In this document: piece by piece, positions 14,430-17,585 of the stretch | Numbering within the stretch: the stretch's first letter is position 1 | Layout: every line of letters begins with the position of its first letter | Assembly: GCA_964400655.1 (NCBI GenBank) | Contig: CAYNVN010000166.1 | Span: 1 to 17,585 of the forward strand | Direction of reading: 5' to 3' | DNA length: 17,585 nt | Origin: B16-G9 sp964400655 | Lineage (GTDB): Bacteria > Bacteroidota > Bacteroidia > Bacteroidales > F082 | Translations under genes and position numbers: made by a program | The notes under the pieces: model-generated | The model's database searches: none | The model's input: the letters and a program-made list of their open reading frames with translations, nothing else | Told to the model about the DNA's origin: nothing

Positions 14430-16682
14430 ATGAAAAAAACAACTTTATTTCTACTGTCGATTCTGCTGCTTGCCATCCCCCGGATAAAAGCCGATGAAGG
14501 AATGTGGCTGCCGATGTTCATTAAAACCCTGAATATTGTCGAAATGCAGAAAATGGGCCTCAAGCTCACCGCTGACGAACTTTACAGCCCCGATCAGCCA
14601 AGCCTTAAAGATGCCATTGTAGGCCTTTCAAACGGGCCCGCACCCTCAGGCTTTTTTTGTACCGCCGAGCTGGTATCCGACAAAGGATTGCTTTTTACCA
14701 ATCACCATTGCGGCTACGATTTTATTCAAAAACACTCCAGCATCGAACACGATTATCTTAAAGATGGTTTTTGGTCCATGTCAATGGAAGAAGAGTTGCC
14801 TAACGAGGGCCTTTCGGCTTCGGTACTGATGTATATGGCCGATGTAACCGACAGCATCATCCCTCAGTTAAGCGATACACTTAGCGAAACCGAAAGGAGT
14901 AAAATTGTTTCGGAAATTAAATCGCGTTTAAAAAAACAGGCTTCCGAAGATGGTAAATATAACGTAGTAATCAAAGGCTTTTTTGCCGGAAACGAATACT
15001 ACATGTACGTTTATCAGGTTTATAACGACGTACGTTTGGTAGGAGCTCCTCCCTCGTCAATTGGAAAATTCGGCGGCGATACCGACAACTGGATGTGGCC
15101 CCGTCATACGGGTGACTTTAGCATTTTCCGTATTTATACCGCCCCCGACGGTTCGCCCGCAACCTATTCAAAAGATAACGTTCCGCTGAAACCCAAACAT
15201 TATCTGCCCATCTCTTTGGATGGCGTTAAAAAAGATGACTTTGCCATGATTTGGGGGTTTCCCGGAACCACCGAACGATACCTTACCTCTTATGGTATTA
15301 AATTTAAAATGGACGATTATTTCCCTCCGCTCATTGAGCTGTTCGGTAAAAAACTTGATGTTTGGAAAGAACACATGGATGCCGATCAGGAGGTTAAAAT
15401 TAAATACGCTTCCAATTATGCCGGCATTGCCAATGCGTGGAAATATTTCCTCGGTCAACAACGCGGGGTTAAAAAAAATCATGTTTACGATAAAAAGAAG
15501 GCTTTCGAAGATGCTTTTACCAGGTGGGTAGATGCCGATCAGGCACGTAAAGACAAATATGGACAGGCGTTACCGCTGATTAAGGAGTCTTACGATAAAA
15601 TGTCGGAAGATTTTGTGCCGCTGGTGGTAATAAGTATTGCCGGTTTGCAGGGTGCCGATATCATCAGTATGGCTCAGCAGCTTTCGGGACTGGAAAGTAA
15701 ATTAAAAGACCTTAAAGAAGAAAAGGATAAAAAGAAAAAGGCCAAAATTCAAAAACGGATTGATAAAACGGTAAGTAAAATTCAGGAGAATCTGGCCGAA
15801 ATGTATAAGGATTACGACCTTGCCACCGATAAGGATGTGTTTGCCGCCATGACAAAAATGTATTACGATAAAATTCCTGCCGATATGCACCCTGAATTAC
15901 TCGACAAACTGGTGCAAAAATACAAAGGCGATTTTAATGCCGTTGCCGATTACGTTTATTCAACATCCTTTTTACCCGATTCAAATAAGTTTAAAGCCTT
16001 TCTTGCGGAGCCAAAACTAAAAACGCTGGAAAAAGATCCGGCTTTCGGATTAATGAAAGGATACATGAATAGCATTATGGCGGCCAGAGGTACCTATGTT
16101 GAAGGACAGGAAAGCATGAAAAAAGGAACCCGTTTATGGGAAGCAGGCATTCGCGAAATGCAGCCCGATAAAAAGTTCTATCCCGATGCCAACTCCACCA
16201 TGCGTTTTACCTATGGAAAAGTGTTGGATTATTACCCTGCCGATGCCGTACATTACGACTATGTTACCCATCTTAAAGGTGTGATGGAAAAAGAAGACCC
16301 TTCCAATGACGAGTTTATTGTTGCCCCCAAACTTAAAGAACTTTATGAGAAAAAAGATTTCGGACCTTACGGCGTTGACGGTAAATTGATCACCGATTTT
16401 TTAACCACCAACGATATTACCGGCGGAAACTCGGGAAGTCCCGTTATTAACGGCAAAGGAGAATTGATAGGTATTGCCTTTGACGGCAACTGGGAAGCCA
16501 TGAGCGGCGACCTTACTTACGAAAAAGTATTGCAACGCACCATTTGTGTTGATGTTCGTTACGTACTTTTTGTAATCGACAGATTTGCCGGCGATACCCG
16601 TTTAATTGACGAGCTAACCATTCATAAAGCCATGCCACAGCCCAGTCATGTTGAAGAGGCTGAAGAAGTTCCTGCTGAATAA
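14430..16682 (+). CDS. S46 family dipeptidyl-peptidase (DPP7-like)
   Basis: 750 residues with a signal peptide (MKKTTLFLLSILLLAIPRIKA, mature from about residue 22). The chymotrypsin-like catalytic triad is His93 in TNHHCGYD, Asp229 in RHTGDF and Ser668 in GGNSGSP. The His-to-Asp distance (136) matches Porphyromonas DPP7 as I recall it. These periplasmic enzymes remove dipeptides from oligopeptide N-termini. Position Ser+18 is Gly686 in FDGNWEA. DPP11, specific for Asp/Glu at P1, has Arg there. This one is therefore expected to prefer hydrophobic or broad P1 residues, as DPP7 does. The helical insert includes a very Lys/Glu-rich stretch (about 421-457), probably a coiled coil. The gene is 73 nt after the M49-like lipoprotein gene and ends before a strong terminator. 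No clear promoter was found in that gap, so read-through from upstream is possible. Confidence 0.95.
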   Translation: MKKTTLFLLSILLLAIPRIKADEGMWLPMFIKTLNIVEMQKMGLKLTADELYSPDQPSLKDAIVGLSNGPAPSGFFCTAELVSDKGLLFTNHHCGYDFIQKHSSIEHDYLKDGFWSMSMEEELPNEGLSASVLMYMADVTDSIIPQLSDTLSETERSKIVSEIKSRLKKQASEDGKYNVVIKGFFAGNEYYMYVYQVYNDVRLVGAPPSSIGKFGGDTDNWMWPRHTGDFSIFRIYTAPDGSPATYSKDNVPLKPKHYLPISLDGVKKDDFAMIWGFPGTTERYLTSYGIKFKMDDYFPPLIELFGKKLDVWKEHMDADQEVKIKYASNYAGIANAWKYFLGQQRGVKKNHVYDKKKAFEDAFTRWVDADQARKDKYGQALPLIKESYDKMSEDFVPLVVISIAGLQGADIISMAQQLSGLESKLKDLKEEKDKKKKAKIQKRIDKTVSKIQENLAEMYKDYDLATDKDVFAAMTKMYYDKIPADMHPELLDKLVQKYKGDFNAVADYVYSTSFLPDSNKFKAFLAEPKLKTLEKDPAFGLMKGYMNSIMAARGTYVEGQESMKKGTRLWEAGIREMQPDKKFYPDANSTMRFTYGKVLDYYPADAVHYDYVTHLKGVMEKEDPSNDEFIVAPKLKELYEKKDFGPYGVDGKLITDFLTTNDITGGNSGSPVINGKGELIGIAFDGNWEAMSGDLTYEKVLQRTICVDVRYVLFVIDRFAGDTRLIDELTIHKAMPQPSHVEEAEEVPAE

Positions 16683-16708
16683 TATGGCTTTTATTAAACA
16701 TTTAATTG

Positions 16709-16756
16709 TACGACCGCTTTTGGCAAATGCCAAAAGCGGTCGTATTTATTTTTCCT
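16709..16756 (+). terminator. Strong intrinsic terminator after the S46 peptidase gene
   Basis: A perfect 17-bp inverted repeat (16709-16725 and 16728-16744; core ACCGCTTTTGGC / GCCAAAAGCGGT) has a minimal AA loop. It is followed by TTTATTTTT on the plus strand. It starts 27 nt after the stop codon. The minus strand has no comparable T-run, so it works in the plus direction. It isolates the Rrf2 gene from upstream transcription. Confidence 0.9.
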
Positions 16757-16758
16757 TC

Positions 16759-16789
16759 TTTGTGTAGTGAAAAAGAAATACTACATTTG
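16759..16789 (+). promoter_or_regulatory. Canonical Bacteroidota promoter of the Rrf2 gene
   Basis: TTTG at 16759-16762 and TACATTTG at 16782-16789 are separated by exactly 19 nt, the preferred spacing for the primary sigma factor of this phylum. Transcription should start near 16796, giving a leader of about 20 nt before the ATG at 16818. The -7 box lies inside the inverted repeat at 16772-16803. Confidence 0.75.
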
Positions 16790-16803
16790 CATAGTATTTC
16801 TTT
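16772..16803. promoter_or_regulatory. Candidate Rrf2 operator: 12-bp perfect inverted repeat
   Basis: AAAGAAATACTA (16772-16783) and TAGTATTTCTTT (16792-16803) are perfect reverse complements around an 8-nt centre, CATTTGCA. The repeat covers the -7 box and presumed start site. This is the size and position expected for a dimeric Rrf2-type repressor acting on its own gene. It is too AT-rich and has no following T-run to be a terminator. Binding by the downstream protein is inferred. Confidence 0.65.
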
Positions 16804-16817
16804 GTAATTGTTAAAAT

Positions 16818-17231
16818 ATGATTCTTTCAAAAACATCCGAATACGCCGTTCGCATTTTAGTTTATATGGCTGCCAATGACGATAACAGATACAGTGCAAA
16901 ATTTTTGTACGAACAGTTAAATATTCCGTATAAATATCTTACCAAATTAATGACGGATTTAACAAAAAGAGGATGTATCGAAAGTATTCAGGGCCGTAAC
17001 GGCGGGTTCCGCATTATTAAAGATTTAAAAGATATTACTTTGGCTTCCATTGTTGAAGCGGTAGAAGGAGTGAACAATTTAAGCGGTTGCATATTAGGTT
17101 TTGATGAATGCTCGGGAGAAAATCCTTGTGCCATGCACTATTTTTGGGAGAAGAATAAAGAGAGCATCATGCATATTTTTAAAAGCACTTCCCTTGCAGA
17201 ATTAACAAAAGTTGATATTGCGAGATTTTAA
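16818..17231 (+). CDS. Rrf2 family transcriptional regulator, three-cysteine type
   Basis: 137 residues. It begins MILSKTSEYAVRILVYMAA, the standard Rrf2 opening. A winged helix-turn-helix follows (about 24-70: YSAKFLYEQLNIPYKYLTKLM, then the wing GRNGGFRI at 59-66). The regulatory helix carries Cys91, Cys98 and Cys104, in SGCILGFDECSGENPC, the place where IscR and NsrR bind an iron-sulfur cluster. The spacing here is C-x6-C-x5-C, between IscR (x5, x5) and B. subtilis NsrR (x7, x5). A cluster-binding sensor of NO, redox state or Fe-S status is therefore likely, but which one cannot be told. The inverted repeat over its own -7 box suggests autoregulation. No target gene follows within the window. 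Confidence 0.92.
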   Translation: MILSKTSEYAVRILVYMAANDDNRYSAKFLYEQLNIPYKYLTKLMTDLTKRGCIESIQGRNGGFRIIKDLKDITLASIVEAVEGVNNLSGCILGFDECSGENPCAMHYFWEKNKESIMHIFKSTSLAELTKVDIARF

Positions 17232-17240
17232 ACAGGTACG

Positions 17241-17281
17241 AAAGTGCCTGGAGTGCGCTAAAGTTTGGAGTGCCTAGAGTT
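17241..17281. repeat. Short tandem repeats, ~16-17 nt unit (TGGAGTGC-CTAAAGTT)
   Basis: A partial unit AAAGTGCC is followed by TGGAGTGCGCTAAAGTT (17249-17265) and TGGAGTGCCTAGAGTT (17266-17281). The two full units differ by one inserted base and one substitution. They begin about 10 nt after the Rrf2 stop and mark the change from coding to repeat-rich DNA. Confidence 0.6.
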
Positions 17282-17304
17282 GAAACTACGTCGTTCATTT
17301 ATTA

Positions 17305-17510
17305 GTCCGTCATTCCGACGACGAAGGAGGAGGCCTGCCCGAATGCATAAGCAGGCGGGCCTGCCCTGCCGGCAGGCGGGAATCCCCTGCTATAAACGAT
17401 AACAGAACTCCCTTTTGCCTAAGGGAAAGGCTGCTACTCAGGAGATCCCCGCCCGTACCGAACGGTACGTTCGGGCGGGCCTCAGTCGTGCCTCCTTCGG
17501 GATGACGACG
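17305..17510. repeat. GC-rich imperfect inverted repeat element, non-coding
   Basis: The left edge, GTCCGTCATTCCGACGACGA then AGGAGGAGGCCTGCCCG, is mirrored at the right edge. The reverse complement there reads GTCGTCATCCCGAAGGAGG then GAGGCCCGCCCG. Internal palindromes are GCCTGC/GCAGGC (17333-17338, 17351-17356), CCTGCCGGCAGG (17365-17376), TCCCTT/AAGGGA (17409-17414, 17421-17426) and a strong stem CCCGCCCG/CGGGCGGG with inner TACCG/CGGTA (17448-17479). It is far more GC-rich than the rest of the window. It encodes no convincing protein. It looks like a dispersed intergenic repeat or a MITE-like unit, but no target duplication was identified. Confidence 0.6.
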
Positions 17511-17536
17511 GGGCTTGCGGGAGGGGTAACAACAAG

Positions 17537-17564
17537 CAACCCGGCACCCGGCACCCAGCAACCA
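17537..17564. repeat. Heptamer tandem repeat (GCACCCG-like)
   Basis: Four imperfect 7-nt units, CAACCCG, GCACCCG, GCACCCA and GCAACCA, follow one another just after the inverted repeat element. They form low-complexity intergenic sequence. No gene or regulatory signal is visible between here and the window end. Confidence 0.5.
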
Positions 17565-17585
17565 ATTCCCAACTTCTCAACTTCC

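Noticed and set aside
14422..14433. Mini-frame ATG-TAT-AAA-TGA overlapping the S46 start codon.
   Set aside because: Three codons with no ribosome-binding sequence; translational coupling is possible in principle but nothing supports it.
16709..16744. AAAAGCGGTC in inverted orientation resembles the Actinobacillus-type DNA uptake sequence (ACAAGCGGT).
   Set aside because: It differs at the second base, occurs only as the two arms of one hairpin, and the gene content and promoters indicate Bacteroidota rather than Pasteurellaceae. A terminator explains it fully.
17310..17561. 83-codon open frame on the minus strand in the repeat region.
   Set aside because: It follows the hairpins and inverted repeats of the GC-rich element, has low-complexity Pro/Arg/Ser composition and no start signal.

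Overview
The window looks like a chromosomal segment from a Bacteroidota bacterium, probably class Bacteroidia. Four things point there. Several starts follow a TAnnTTTG -7 box. Shine-Dalgarno sequences are weak or absent. Signal peptides end in Ala-Gln. The gene content includes an S46 dipeptidyl-peptidase and small outer-membrane beta-barrels. The genes read as intact and ordinary in composition. No tRNA, rRNA, CRISPR array, transposase or phage gene is visible.

Layout, left to right. A secreted protein truncated by the window edge (1-104, minus) lies downstream of an S41 C-terminal processing protease (281-1894, minus). Divergent from the protease is a fatty acyl-AMP ligase fused to a carrier domain (2110-4164, plus), then a small outer-membrane barrel (4315-4932, plus). 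A nucleoside phosphorylase (5074-5952, minus, with its own terminator) is divergent from a two-domain universal stress protein followed by CinA (6002-8145, plus). Two minus-strand genes follow: a GT4 glycosyltransferase (8159-9325) and a SLC1-like transporter fused to an extracellular solute-binding domain (9508-11679). The last block is on the plus strand: a metallo-beta-lactamase-fold hydrolase, a zinc-peptidase-like lipoprotein, an S46 dipeptidyl-peptidase ended by a strong terminator, and an Rrf2-family regulator behind a textbook promoter. The final 350 bases are non-coding, GC-rich repeats.

Functionally this is mostly housekeeping and envelope biology, with a recurring theme of peptide handling: S41 protease, M49-like lipoprotein and S46 dipeptidyl-peptidase. 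I see no convincing multi-gene undescribed system. The points most worth a second look are the transporter-binding-protein fusion that has lost canonical SLC1 sodium-site residues, the perfect 12-bp inverted repeat straddling the -7 box of the Rrf2 gene, and the abutting opposed -7 boxes between the phosphorylase and stress-protein genes.
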